Shown: in pieces, positions 25,126 through 33,026 of the stretch
Layout of the letters: the number at the start of each line of letters is the position of its first letter
Position numbering within the stretch: position 1 is the stretch's first letter
Source: Deltaproteobacteria bacterium
GTDB lineage: Bacteria > Myxococcota_A > UBA9160 > UBA4427
NCBI GenBank assembly: GCA_029261855.1
Contig: JAJDAN010000048.1
Location: 124,001 to 188,000 of the forward strand
Direction: 5' to 3'
DNA: 64,000 nucleotides
Program-made: the position numbers and the translations under genes
Notes under the pieces: model-generated
What the model saw: only the letters and a program-made list of their open reading frames with translations
What the model was told of the DNA's origin: nothing
The model's database searches: none

Positions 25126-26600
25126 CCAAGTACCTCCGCGAGGCGATGCACTCCTTCGCGGATGCGGGGCTCGTCGAGGGACGCGTACCCGATCACGAAG
25201 CTCGCGTGATCCGGAGGCTTCCGGTAGTAGGGGGCGGCGGGATAGATGCCGACCCCGCGCTGTTCGCAGCGCCGACGGAACTCGGCGACGCGCTCCCGGC
25301 GCAGGTCCGGCAGGTCGAGCAACACGTGCAGACCCGCGTTCTCGCCGTGCACCCGGCACGCATCCCCCAGCTCGTGGGCGAGGGCGTCGAGCAGCGCGGC
25401 TCGGCGCTCGCCGTTGCGAACCCGCATGCGACGGACGTGTCTTTCGAGGGCTCCCTCCTCGATGAAGGTGGCCAGCGCCAGCTGCTCGAGTGTCGCCGAG
25501 CCGGTGTCCGAGATCGCCTTCGCGGACGACAATGCCGTCACCAGGTCGACAGGAGCCACCAGCCAGCCGATCCGAAGAGAGGGGAAGAGCATCTTCGACG
25601 CGCTGCCCGTGTACAGGACGCGGTCGGGTGCGAGGCCCTGCAAGCTCTCGATGGGCCGTGCGTCGTAGCGGAACTCGCTGTCGTAGTCGTCTTCCAGCAC
25701 CCGCGCATCTGTCGTCGCCGCGTGTTCGAGGACCGCCAGGCGGCGCGGCAGCGGCAGGATGCCACCCGTTGGAAACTGGTGCGACGGCGTGACACAGATG
25801 AGGCGGAGATCGGTCTCGGCCCGCAGCAGATCCGTATCGATCCCGTCGCGATCGACGGGAATGGGGACGATCCGGGCACCCGCGCTCGCCATGCGGATCG
25901 CGGTCCCGCTGTAGTGGGGCTCTTCGATCACGACGCGATCCTCCGGGTCGACGAGGACGCGTGCGACGAGATCGATCGCCTGCTGGCTCCCGTAGGTGAC
26001 GATGACCTGCTCGGGGCTGCAATCCACGCCGCGCGAGCGGCCGAGATACGCGGCCAGGGCCGTGCGCAGCTCGGGGGCGCCACCCGGATGGCTGTACGCC
26101 AGGCGACGGGCGGAAGCCCGTCGGCCGTGGCGTCCGATCAGGCGCTGCCACGTCTCGAGGGGAAGGTCCGCATAGGCCGGCTCTCCGTAGCGGAAGTCGA
26201 ATTCGAGATGTCGTCGGGGAAGCTCCCAGGACAGGCCGCGCGACGGTGTCGCGTCCAGAATGCGACGACCCTCGCGCGACAGCCGGGGCTCAGGGACCGG
26301 TCCGGGATCGATTGCCCGTCGCGAAGTCGAGGACGGCGACGAGGTCGGCGTGGTCTTCGCTTCGGGCAGGGCCGCGGCGACGGAAGTGCCGGCGCCGGTT
26401 CTCGCTTCCGCGTATCCCTCCTCGACGAGCTGCCGATACGCGGCGACCACGGTGTTTCGCGACAGCCCCGATTCGCCCGCGAGGTCACGCGTCGCGGGCA
26501 GTCGGCTGCCCGGAGGCAACGCGCCGTCCAGAATCAGTCGGCGCAGGGCGCGGTACGCCTGGCGGTAGAGAGGACCGTTGCCGTCGAGTGCCAGCCACAC
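25110..26600 (-). CDS. MocR/PdxR-type transcriptional regulator (GntR HTH fused to aminotransferase fold)
   Basis: A 496-residue regulator. Residues 10-75 form a GntR winged helix (LPATRDLAGESGLSRNTVVAAYRQL). Residues 115-490 form a class I aminotransferase-like domain with K336 in TGSASKMLFPSLRIGW as the PLP-binding lysine and EDDYDSEF (303-310) contacting the cofactor. Such proteins sense PLP or amino-acid adducts and usually control a divergent gene; here that is the GST at 26720. It starts with GTG at 26600. A perfect inverted repeat in the shared region is a candidate operator. Confidence 0.9.
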   Translation of the reverse strand: MWLALDGNGPLYRQAYRALRRLILDGALPPGSRLPATRDLAGESGLSRNTVVAAYRQLVEEGYAEARTGAGTSVAAALPEAKTTPTSSPSSTSRRAIDPGPVPEPRLSREGRRILDATPSRGLSWELPRRHLEFDFRYGEPAYADLPLETWQRLIGRHGRRASARRLAYSHPGGAPELRTALAAYLGRSRGVDCSPEQVIVTYGSQQAIDLVARVLVDPEDRVVIEEPHYSGTAIRMASAGARIVPIPVDRDGIDTDLLRAETDLRLICVTPSHQFPTGGILPLPRRLAVLEHAATTDARVLEDDYDSEFRYDARPIESLQGLAPDRVLYTGSASKMLFPSLRIGWLVAPVDLVTALSSAKAISDTGSATLEQLALATFIEEGALERHVRRMRVRNGERRAALLDALAHELGDACRVHGENAGLHVLLDLPDLRRERVAEFRRRCEQRGVGIYPAAPYYRKPPDHASFVIGYASLDEPRIREGVHRLAEVLGQIAR

Positions 26601-26631
26601 GGGAGAATGAATAACAGTCCGGCCCCAGCAT

Positions 26632-26673
26632 TGGTACCAGGACCTTTCGACAAATGGAGCTGGTGGAAGGTCC
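26632..26673. promoter_or_regulatory. Inverted repeats between the MocR-type regulator and the GST gene
   Basis: TGGTACCA (26632-26639) is a perfect 8-base palindrome. Immediately after it, GGACCTT (26640-26646) and AAGGTCC (26667-26673) form a perfect 7-base inverted repeat with a 20-base spacer. MocR-type regulators bind spaced repeats in divergent intergenic regions, so this is the most likely operator. No clear -35/-10 pair could be assigned with confidence. Confidence 0.5.
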
Positions 26674-26719
26674 GATCGGCGGCCAGGATGTCTCGGAACC
26701 CAACCCAGGGGAGTCTTCC

Positions 26720-27370
26720 ATGAAGCTCTACGTCGGTGTTCTCAGCCTGTTCTCGGCGAAGGCCCGGATCGCGCTCAGCGAGAAGGGAGTCGAGCCCGAA
26801 CTCGTGACGGTCGGTTGGAGCCGGGAACACCGCTATCTGCCGCACCATCCCGATGTCGCCGCCTTGAACCCGAAGGCCCAGGTCCCGGTACTCGTGGACG
26901 GAGATGTCGTCGTCTACGACTCGACCCAGATCTTCGAGTATCTCGAGGAACGCCTACCCGAACCCCCGCTCTATCCCGACGGGATCGCCGATCGGGCGCG
27001 TTGTCGGCGTCTCGAAGCCCATGCCGACGAGACCTGGTTTCCGCAGGTGTGGGATCTGATCGAGCAGCGCTTCTATGCCGACGGCAGCGGTAGTGAGCAA
27101 CAGGCCGCCGGCGCGAACAGCGCCATCACAGCGCTGTACGAGGAGCTCGACAAGGAACTTCTGACACGCGAGTACCTGTGCGAACGCTTCAGCGTCGCGG
27201 ACATCGCGATGTTCATCCAGGTTCACACCGCCGGTGTGCTCGGTGCCCCCGTGCCCGAGGGCTGCGAGGCAGTCGCATCCTGGTGTCGCAGGGTGAGCGA
27301 GCGTGGCTCGGTGGCCCCGGTTCTCTCGGACATGCTGAAGGCCGCTGTCAAAGTTCGAGCCCAGGCCTGA
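26720..27370 (+). CDS. Glutathione S-transferase family protein
   Basis: A 216-residue protein starting at ATG 26720, with AGGGGAG 6 bases ahead. The N-terminal thioredoxin fold reads LYVGVLSLFSAKARIALSEKG, then AALNPKAQVPVLVDGDVVVYDSTQIFEYLEE, with the cis-proline and the DS pair that holds glutathione. The C-terminal helical domain includes EYLCERFSVADIAMFIQ. It is distinct in sequence from the GST at 13661. Its divergent neighbour is a MocR-type regulator, which probably controls it in response to an amino compound or aldehyde. Confidence 0.88.
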   Translation: MKLYVGVLSLFSAKARIALSEKGVEPELVTVGWSREHRYLPHHPDVAALNPKAQVPVLVDGDVVVYDSTQIFEYLEERLPEPPLYPDGIADRARCRRLEAHADETWFPQVWDLIEQRFYADGSGSEQQAAGANSAITALYEELDKELLTREYLCERFSVADIAMFIQVHTAGVLGAPVPEGCEAVASWCRRVSERGSVAPVLSDMLKAAVKVRAQA

Positions 27371-27453
27371 GCAGCCGGCCCTGCTCGAACCGGCAGACCC
27401 TCCCGATCGTCGCCCCTGACACGGCACGAAACGGAATGTCGTTCAGCTCCCCC

Positions 27454-27473
27454 ACACCCTAGGGTGTCACACC
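27454..27473. promoter_or_regulatory. Overlapping perfect palindromes
   Basis: ACACCCTAGGGTGT (27454-27467) is a perfect 14-base palindrome without a spacer. It overlaps GGTGTCACACC (27463-27473), a second palindrome centred on one base. The first has no loop, so it would make a poor terminator and looks more like a dimeric protein-binding site. It lies 84 bases after the GST stop, in a less GC-rich stretch before a small open frame. Confidence 0.45.
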
Positions 27474-27633
27474 GGGTCAACTGTGGTGAATCCCGGCTCG
27501 GTTCGTTGGCGCCAGAATCGAAGATGGATTCGGTCGTCGTTCGCCCCTTTGCGAATGGCTAGTGGATGTTATGTTGCCGGTCCTCGCAACCGGGCACGCA
27601 TCGCTTCCGCCCGAATCGGATCTGGAGAACAGG

Positions 27634-27819
27634 GTGAGTCAGCATCGAAGGGATTGGACCCACGTCATCGAGAAGCTCAATCGAAGCCGCGACGGTTTCC
27701 TGCGTATTCGCATGGGTTCGCCCGGTAGCGCACAGGTCACGCGCTGTCGGTTGCTCGAGCAGTGGGACAACGTCGAGATCTGGACCGACGGTCCCTTCTT
27801 GAACCTCCAGCTCGTCTAA
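27634..27819 (+). CDS. Small hypothetical protein
   Basis: A 61-residue reading frame from GTG 27634, with GGAGAACAGG just ahead; an in-frame ATG at 27562 would give 85 residues. It ends with TAA, rare here. Third codon positions are less GC-rich than in neighbouring genes, so it may be recently acquired or not a gene. The product is soluble, basic at the start (SQHRRDWTHVIEKLNRSRDG) and aromatic at the end (WTDGPFLNLQLV). No family recognised. It stands alone between the GST gene and the PaiB-like gene. Confidence 0.4.
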   Translation: MSQHRRDWTHVIEKLNRSRDGFLRIRMGSPGSAQVTRCRLLEQWDNVEIWTDGPFLNLQLV

Positions 27820-27885
27820 CGCGAAGGTCGCCCTCTCTCTATCGGGGCTTGGGCCGGGCGGGGATGCGGTAGCTTCACGCTTCCC

Positions 27886-28491
27886 ATGTACGTTCCGACG
27901 CCGTTTCAGGCTCCTGATCGCGAGGCAGTCCTCGATTTGATCGAGGCGGCGCCCTTTGCGACGGTGATCACTCCCGGCGACGAACTGAACGTGTCCCACG
28001 TGCCGCTGTCCTTGACACGCAGCGCGACGGGTTGGGGAACGCTCCGCGGCCACCTGGCGCGTGGCAATCCGCATTGGCGATGCTTCGAAGGCGCACGCGA
28101 GAGTCTCTTGATCTTCCACGGCCCGCACGCGTACGTCTCGCCTTCTTGGTACGCCGAGCCTGCGGCGCCGCCCACGTGGAACTACGCCGTCGCGCACGCG
28201 TATGGCAGGCCGGCGCTGATCGAGGACGCTTCCCGTACTGCGGCGCTGCTCGACGAGCTGCTCGCGCGCTATGAGCCCGAGCCGCTGGCCTTGTCCGACC
28301 CTGCGCGCCAGGCGCTGGAGCGGGGGATCGTGGGCTTCGAGCTGGTGATCGATCGGGTCGAGGCGAAGTTCAAGTTGGGGCAGAACAAGTCCCCGGCCGA
28401 CCGGGCCGGCGCGATCGCCGCGCTCGACGAGCAGGGAGACGTAGAGCGTGACCTGGCCGCCTGGACCCGGCGGCTCACGAATCTGGCCTAG
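27886..28491 (+). CDS. PaiB-like FMN-binding negative transcriptional regulator family protein
   Basis: A 201-residue protein with the FMN-binding split-barrel fold of the PaiB family: PFATVITPGDELNVSHVPLSL near the N-terminus, GPHAYVSPSWYAEP and PTWNYAVAHAYG in the middle, and the typical KFKLGQNKSPADRAG near 165-180. Members bind flavin or heme and were first described as regulators of sporulation and proteases in Bacillus; their role in Gram-negatives is unclear. TAGCTT ends 10 bases before the ATG and there is no ribosome-binding site, so the leader is very short. Nitronate monooxygenase follows 42 bases later. Confidence 0.85.
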   Translation: MYVPTPFQAPDREAVLDLIEAAPFATVITPGDELNVSHVPLSLTRSATGWGTLRGHLARGNPHWRCFEGARESLLIFHGPHAYVSPSWYAEPAAPPTWNYAVAHAYGRPALIEDASRTAALLDELLARYEPEPLALSDPARQALERGIVGFELVIDRVEAKFKLGQNKSPADRAGAIAALDEQGDVERDLAAWTRRLTNLA

Positions 28492-28533
28492 AAGCGACCA
28501 GCGACCGGAAGAGTAGAGGAGAGAGGAAACAGC

Positions 28534-29499
28534 ATGCTGCGAACCCCGATCTGCGATCTGTTCGAGATCGAATACCCCGTCTTCCTGGCCGGCATGGGGC
28601 GCGTCGCCTATGCGGATGTGTGCGCCGCAGTTTCGGAAGCGGGTGGCTACGGCACCCTCGGAATGGCGGCGGCGTCTCCCGAGCAGATCCGGGCGGAGAT
28701 GCGCGCGGTACGCGCCAAGACCGACAAGCCCTTTGGCGTCGATCTGCTCGCAGCCCTGCCGGAATCGGTCATGGCAGCCATCGACGTGATCATCGACGAG
28801 GGCGCCTCGTCGTTCATCGCAGGCCTCGGCGTGCCCGGGCCCGTGATCCAGCGCTGCCACGACGCGGGCGTCAAGGTGATGGTGGTGTGCGGCAAGGTGA
28901 AGCACGCGGTAGCGGCTCAGGAAGCCGGTTGCGACGCCGTGGTGGCCCAGGGCACCGAGGCGGGTGGTCACACCGGCCAGGTGGCGGGTGTCTCCCTCAT
29001 TCCGCAGACCGTCGACGCCGTCGACATCCCGGTGCTGGCCGCCGGGTCCATCGTCGACGGCCGGGGGCTGGCGGCGGCGCTGTCCTTCGGTGCGCAGGGT
29101 GTCTGGATGGGAACCCGCTTCATCGCGTCGGACGAGGCGCACGCCGCGAAGGAGTTCAAGGACCGCATCCTCGCCGCGGAGGGCGCCGACACGCGCATCA
29201 CGCGTTGCTATTCGGGCAAGCCGATGCGCGTCATCGACAACGCATACGTCGAGCAGCGGGAACGGGACCCCGATTCCATGCTGCCGTTCCCGCAGCAGAT
29301 GGCGGCCAGCATGCGAGACGGTGTCATGAGCTTCGGTGCCGGCGAAGAAGCCGACCCCGAGCGCACCTGCATGCCGTCGGGGCAGGGCATTGGGGGGATC
29401 CGCGAGATCCTCCCGGCTGGCGAGATCGTTCGCCGTGTCGTCGCCGAGGCCGAAGAAACCATCGGGCGCCTGAACGCGCTCGCCGGGCCGCGTGGGTGA
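28534..29499 (+). CDS. Nitronate monooxygenase (2-nitropropane dioxygenase family)
   Basis: A 321-residue FMN enzyme with a strong ribosome-binding site (GAGGAGAGAGGAA). The TIM-barrel pattern is LFEIEYPVFLAGMGRVAY at the start, then VVAQGTEAGGHTGQVAGVSLIPQ, which carries the phosphate-binding glycines and conserved histidine, and GAQGVWMGTRFIASDEA near the C-terminal part. It oxidises nitronates or related carbanions, or acts as an enoyl-reductase-like flavoprotein in lipid breakdown. Its stop overlaps the GTG of the LLM gene (GTGA), so both proteins are made together. Confidence 0.88.
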   Translation: MLRTPICDLFEIEYPVFLAGMGRVAYADVCAAVSEAGGYGTLGMAAASPEQIRAEMRAVRAKTDKPFGVDLLAALPESVMAAIDVIIDEGASSFIAGLGVPGPVIQRCHDAGVKVMVVCGKVKHAVAAQEAGCDAVVAQGTEAGGHTGQVAGVSLIPQTVDAVDIPVLAAGSIVDGRGLAAALSFGAQGVWMGTRFIASDEAHAAKEFKDRILAAEGADTRITRCYSGKPMRVIDNAYVEQRERDPDSMLPFPQQMAASMRDGVMSFGAGEEADPERTCMPSGQGIGGIREILPAGEIVRRVVAEAEETIGRLNALAGPRG

Positions 29500-30371
29500 A
29501 GTTCGTCCTCAACGTCGCGTACGCGCCCATCGAGCAGCTCTGCGATCTCGCGCGCGCGTGCGACGAAGCGGGCTTCGACGCCATGGCGGTGTCCGATCAT
29601 CTCTTCCATCCAGAGAGCCTCGAGACCCCGTACCCGTACACCGAAGACGGTGCTCCCCGCTGGCAGCCCTTCACGGATTGGCCCGATCCCTGGGTCGCCA
29701 TCGGTGCCATGGCGGCGGTCACCGAGCGACTCCGCTTCGTGACCAGTGTCTACGTGCTGCCGCTCCGCAATCCGGTACAGGTGGCCAAGACGGTGGCGAC
29801 GGCGGCGGCTCTGTCTTCGGGTCGAATCGTGCTGGGCGTGGGGGTCGGCTGGATGACCGAGGAATTCCGCGCCATGGACCAGAGCTTCGAAGGGCGCGGC
29901 CGCCGCACCGACGAGATGATCGACGTGATGCAGAAGCTGTGGAGCCCCGAGCGGGTCTTCGTCGAGCATCACGGCGAGTACTTCGACTTCGGGCCGGTGG
30001 AGATGAGGCCGTCCCCGCCGACACCGGTGCCGATCTGGGTGGGTGGGCTGTCGCGCCCGGCCCTGCGTCGCGCCGCGCTCCTGGGAGACGGCTGGATTTC
30101 CGACGTCCACCGGACCGAGGAGCTGCAGCAGCACGTCGCTGCCATTCGCGAGATGCGAGACGACTCGCCGCGCGCGGGCGAGCCGTTCGCCGTGCTGGGC
30201 GCCGCCCTCGATGCCCATACCCTCGACGGCTACCGGCGGCTGTCCGACGCCGGCGTCACCCACGCGCAGACCCTGCCCTGGACCCTGTACGGTCTGCGGG
30301 GCGAGAGCCTCGAGGAGCGGCTCGAGGGGATCGCCCGCTTCGGCGAAGACATCATCGCCAAGCTCGGCTGA
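29496..30371 (+). CDS. Luciferase-like (LLM class) F420/flavin-dependent oxidoreductase
   Basis: A 291-residue protein. GTG 29496 overlaps the nitronate monooxygenase stop. It has the bacterial-luciferase TIM-barrel pattern: ARACDEAGFDAMAVSDHLFHP, TERLRFVTSVYVLPLRNPVQVAKTVAT, and LGVGVGWMTEEFRAM, the last a hallmark of the F420-dependent LLM branch. Later PPTPVPIWVGGLSRPALRRAA binds the cofactor phosphate. Whether the host makes F420 is not shown by the window; only a CofD-like gene is present. Coupled with nitronate monooxygenase, it probably serves oxidation of an organic acid or xenobiotic. A hairpin follows the stop. Confidence 0.85.
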   Translation: MKFVLNVAYAPIEQLCDLARACDEAGFDAMAVSDHLFHPESLETPYPYTEDGAPRWQPFTDWPDPWVAIGAMAAVTERLRFVTSVYVLPLRNPVQVAKTVATAAALSSGRIVLGVGVGWMTEEFRAMDQSFEGRGRRTDEMIDVMQKLWSPERVFVEHHGEYFDFGPVEMRPSPPTPVPIWVGGLSRPALRRAALLGDGWISDVHRTEELQQHVAAIREMRDDSPRAGEPFAVLGAALDAHTLDGYRRLSDAGVTHAQTLPWTLYGLRGESLEERLEGIARFGEDIIAKLG

Positions 30372-30372
30372 G

Positions 30373-30390
30373 CCGCGACCTCCGTCGCGG
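30373..30390. terminator. Bidirectional hairpin between convergent genes
   Basis: CCGCGAC (30373-30379), loop CTCC, GTCGCGG (30384-30390) form a perfect 7-base-pair GC-rich stem in the 20-base gap between the stop codons of the LLM and epimerase genes. There is no U-tract, so it may act as a barrier or pause rather than a classical intrinsic terminator. Its position serves both strands. Confidence 0.55.
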
Positions 30391-30391
30391 G

Positions 30392-31321
30392 CTAGTCGAC
30401 GAGAAGCTCGGGGTTGCGCGCCGCCACCATCCGGCGAAGTCCTTCCCGGATCCCCACCTTCGCTTCGCCCACGGTCTCGTGCATGTGCGAGAGATCGAGG
30501 GTGACACTGCCGATGGTGTCGGTCGTCTCCCGGAACTTCGGCTCGAGGCCGGTGAGCTCGCCGAGGATCTTGCACCAGTCCTCGATGCTCGACTGCGGGC
30601 CGCCCCAGTTGACGATGCTGGCGGGGATCGACGCGAGCTCGAGCAAGCGCGGGATCTGCGCGATGTAGTCGTCCTCGTGGATGGGGTTGAACAGGTTGGG
30701 TCGGTCCGGGTGGACGGGGATCTCGACGCCGCCGTTCATCATCATCAGGTGGAACCAGGGCCAGCCGCCGTTGTCGCCGTAGGGCACGCTGAAGCGGGCG
30801 ATGACGGTCGGGATCTGGAAGAGCCGGGCGCTGGTGCGGGCCACCGCCTCGGCGGCGATCTTGCACAGGCTGTAGGTCGGCATCATCGCCCGGTGGTTGT
30901 CGCCGAGAGGAGATGTTTCGGCGAGCAATGTGGATCCCGCCGCTTCGTACACGCCGGCGGACGAGCAGTGGACGAATGCGCGCGGCGGGCTTCCCGCGGC
31001 GAGATGGGACATCAGCAGGCCCACGCCTTCGGCATTCGCGGACAGGTCGTAGTCGAAGTCGCCGGACTTCACGACGGCGAAGTGGAGGACCACGTCGAAG
31101 TCGTTCGGAAGTGCAGCCAGCTCGCCGCTCGCGAGGTCGGCGGCTACGGTGCGAGCGCCCAACTTCTCGACGGCCTCGCGGGCTTCCGGCTTCTGGAAAC
31201 GGGCGAGGCCCCAGACCTCGTTGCCGAGGGCGGGGTCGGCCAGGGCGCGAACCACCGGCAAGGCCACCTGGCTGGTGGGGCCGGTGACGAGGATCTTCTG
31301 AGCGCGTAAAGGCTGGGTCAC
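30392..31321 (-). CDS. NAD-dependent epimerase/dehydratase (extended SDR)
   Basis: A 309-residue protein starting at GTG 31321, which overlaps the stop of the upstream SDR gene (GTGA). The glycine loop is atypical: LVTGPTSQVALPVVRAL replaces TGxxGxxG. Other signatures remain: HFAVVKSGD, HCSSAGVYEA with the catalytic serine, and YSLCKIAAE supplying the YxxxK pair, followed by RFSVPYG. It probably oxidises, epimerises or reduces a nucleotide sugar or a steroid-like ring. It is the second gene of a two-SDR operon, ending at a hairpin. Confidence 0.83.
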   Translation of the reverse strand: MTQPLRAQKILVTGPTSQVALPVVRALADPALGNEVWGLARFQKPEAREAVEKLGARTVAADLASGELAALPNDFDVVLHFAVVKSGDFDYDLSANAEGVGLLMSHLAAGSPPRAFVHCSSAGVYEAAGSTLLAETSPLGDNHRAMMPTYSLCKIAAEAVARTSARLFQIPTVIARFSVPYGDNGGWPWFHLMMMNGGVEIPVHPDRPNLFNPIHEDDYIAQIPRLLELASIPASIVNWGGPQSSIEDWCKILGELTGLEPKFRETTDTIGSVTLDLSHMHETVGEAKVGIREGLRRMVAARNPELLVD

Positions 31322-32088
31322 GACAGACTGGCTCCGTCGACGCGCACGTGCTCGCCGTTGATGTGCACGGCATCGTCGGATGCGAGGAAGGCGATCAGGC
31401 TGGCCACGGTCTCGGGGCCGCGAAACTCGTCGAGTGGCGAATGCCGCATGACGAGCCTCATGTTCGCGCCTTCGGGAAAGCTCGGTTGTGACGTCATGGG
31501 CGTCGTGATGGATCCGGGGCAGACGGCGTTGGCGCGCACGCCCTTGCGTCCGTACTCGGTGGCGATGGCGGCGGTCAAGGCGAGTACCCCCGCCTTCGAT
31601 GCGCCATAGGCCGCGGCGTAGGGCAGGCCCTTGAGCGCCGAGGTCGACGACGTGTTGACGATGTTGCCGCGGGTCTCGAGCAGGTGCGGCAGGGCTGCCT
31701 GACACATCAGGAAGGTGCCGGTCAGGTTCACGCCGATGATCTGGTTCCAGTCCGCGAGCGGCATCTCGTGGGTGTGGTCGAAGCGCAGGATGCCGGCGAT
31801 GTTGCAGAGGACGTCGATGCGCCCGAAGTGATCGATACACGCGGCCACGCTGGCCGCGACCTGCACGGGGTCGCTGACGTCGGAAACGATGGCCTCCGCC
31901 GAGGCGCCGAGTTCGACCGCGCGCTTTGCGCTCGCGCGCACCGCGTCGGCCTGCAGGTCGGCGCAGAGCAGCGTTCCGCCCTCGCGGGCGATCCGCTCGA
32001 CCGTCGCGGCACCGATGCCGGACGCGGCGCCCGTGACGAGAACGACCTTGCCGTCGAAACGACCCAGAGGCGCGAGGGGCTTGCTCAT
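31318..32088 (-). CDS. Short-chain dehydrogenase/reductase (classical SDR)
   Basis: A 256-residue oxidoreductase of standard length from ATG 32088. TGAASGIG (19-26) binds the nucleotide, D44 in LLCADLQ suggests NAD preference, NIAG sits at 96-99, and S147/Y161/K165 (YGASK) form the active site. The C-terminus ends with HVRVDGASLS. Substrate unknown. It is translationally coupled to the epimerase gene downstream, so the two probably act on the same molecule. The divergent region toward the HAD gene is purine-rich (GGAGGAGGAAGGAGAGGAG), with no obvious promoter. Confidence 0.88.
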   Translation of the reverse strand: MSKPLAPLGRFDGKVVLVTGAASGIGAATVERIAREGGTLLCADLQADAVRASAKRAVELGASAEAIVSDVSDPVQVAASVAACIDHFGRIDVLCNIAGILRFDHTHEMPLADWNQIIGVNLTGTFLMCQAALPHLLETRGNIVNTSSTSALKGLPYAAAYGASKAGVLALTAAIATEYGRKGVRANAVCPGSITTPMTSQPSFPEGANMRLVMRHSPLDEFRGPETVASLIAFLASDDAVHINGEHVRVDGASLS

Positions 32089-32239
32089 GAGGGGATGCTC
32101 CGCTGAAACCGGGGACGGTGGAGGAGGAAGGAGAGGAGAAAGGAGACGAAGAAAGTAGGGCAGGGCGCCCGAGGGCTTGCCGGTTGACCCGCACAGATTA
32201 GGAGGCACCCTCCCGGGTCCGCAAACACAGGAGAGCTCC

Positions 32240-32989
32240 TTGAAGGCCGTCTTCTTCGATTTTGGTGGAACCCTGTTCAGCTATGCGTCCTTCGTGGGCG
32301 CGATGCGCGGCGGCGACGGCCAGAAGCCCATCTTCGCCCAGGCCGCCGAGCGCCTCGGAGCGAAGGTCGAACGCAAGGCCATCGCCCAGGCCTACGGCAA
32401 GGCGAGCGTGCGCGCCTTCGGCAAGTACAAGGACCGGGACTTCTATCTGCACCGGGATCTCTTCGAAGACACCTTCCGCTTCTTCGCCCACGAGCTGGGC
32501 GCCGAGGCAGACGAGGACTTCGTGGCCTGGTTCTACGACCTGCAGCGCGACACCCTGGTCGAAAACTTCGAGCTGCGGGCGGACTGCCTCGAGACCCTCG
32601 AAATCCTGCGGGCCGACGGCCTGTCGCTGCACATCGTCTCGAACATCGACGACGACTACCTGCATCCGATGGTCGAGCGCGTGGGACTGGATTCACTGCT
32701 CGCGCACTGGACCAGCTCCGAGGAAGCGCAGTCCTGCAAGCCGCACTCGCGTTTCTTCGAGCTGGCCCTGGAGAAGGCCGGCTGTGCGGCAGAGGACGTG
32801 CTGTTCGTCGGCGACTCGCCGGCGCACGACGTGGCCGGAGCGTCGAAGATGGGGATGGCGACCGCGCTCATCGTCGAGGAAGGCGCGCCTCCGCCCGGTC
32901 AGTTCGGGGACCTGCCTTCCGCCGACCACGAAATCCGCAATCTCGCCGAGCTGGTGGGCATCGTCCGAGAGCGCCGCGCGCGCACGTAG
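32240..32989 (+). CDS. HAD-family hydrolase
   Basis: A 249-residue protein. I place the start at TTG 32240 because it has AGGAG 6 bases ahead and begins exactly at the HAD motif. Motif I is FFDFGGTLF with the nucleophile D7; the second aspartate (two residues on) is a glycine, as in one subgroup of HAD proteins. Motif II is IVSNIDD, motif III the lysine in SCKPH, motif IV GDSPAHDV. A helical cap lies at about 20-110. It probably acts as a phosphatase or haloacid-dehalogenase-like enzyme; loss of the usual general acid argues for caution. Its TAG stop begins a 13-bp tandem repeat. Confidence 0.85.
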   Translation: MKAVFFDFGGTLFSYASFVGAMRGGDGQKPIFAQAAERLGAKVERKAIAQAYGKASVRAFGKYKDRDFYLHRDLFEDTFRFFAHELGAEADEDFVAWFYDLQRDTLVENFELRADCLETLEILRADGLSLHIVSNIDDDYLHPMVERVGLDSLLAHWTSSEEAQSCKPHSRFFELALEKAGCAAEDVLFVGDSPAHDVAGASKMGMATALIVEEGAPPPGQFGDLPSADHEIRNLAELVGIVRERRART

Positions 32990-33026
32990 TTGTCGAGTCC
33001 AGTTGTCGAGTCCAGTTGTCGAGTCC
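32988..33026. repeat. 13-bp perfect tandem repeat, 3 copies, filling a convergent gap
   Basis: Three identical copies of AGTTGTCGAGTCC at 32988-33000, 33001-33013 and 33014-33026. The array begins on the last two bases of the HAD stop codon (TAG 32987-32989) and ends on the first base of the stop of the convergent POT gene (CTA 33026-33028). The whole gap between the two genes is therefore repeat. Perfect identity suggests recent or ongoing slippage. Confidence 0.95.

Noticed and set aside
29496-30371. Taking the LLM protein as proof that the organism makes F420
   Set aside because: LLM proteins can use FMN, and the CofD-like gene is of the GAK type; no F420 core biosynthesis genes are in the window.
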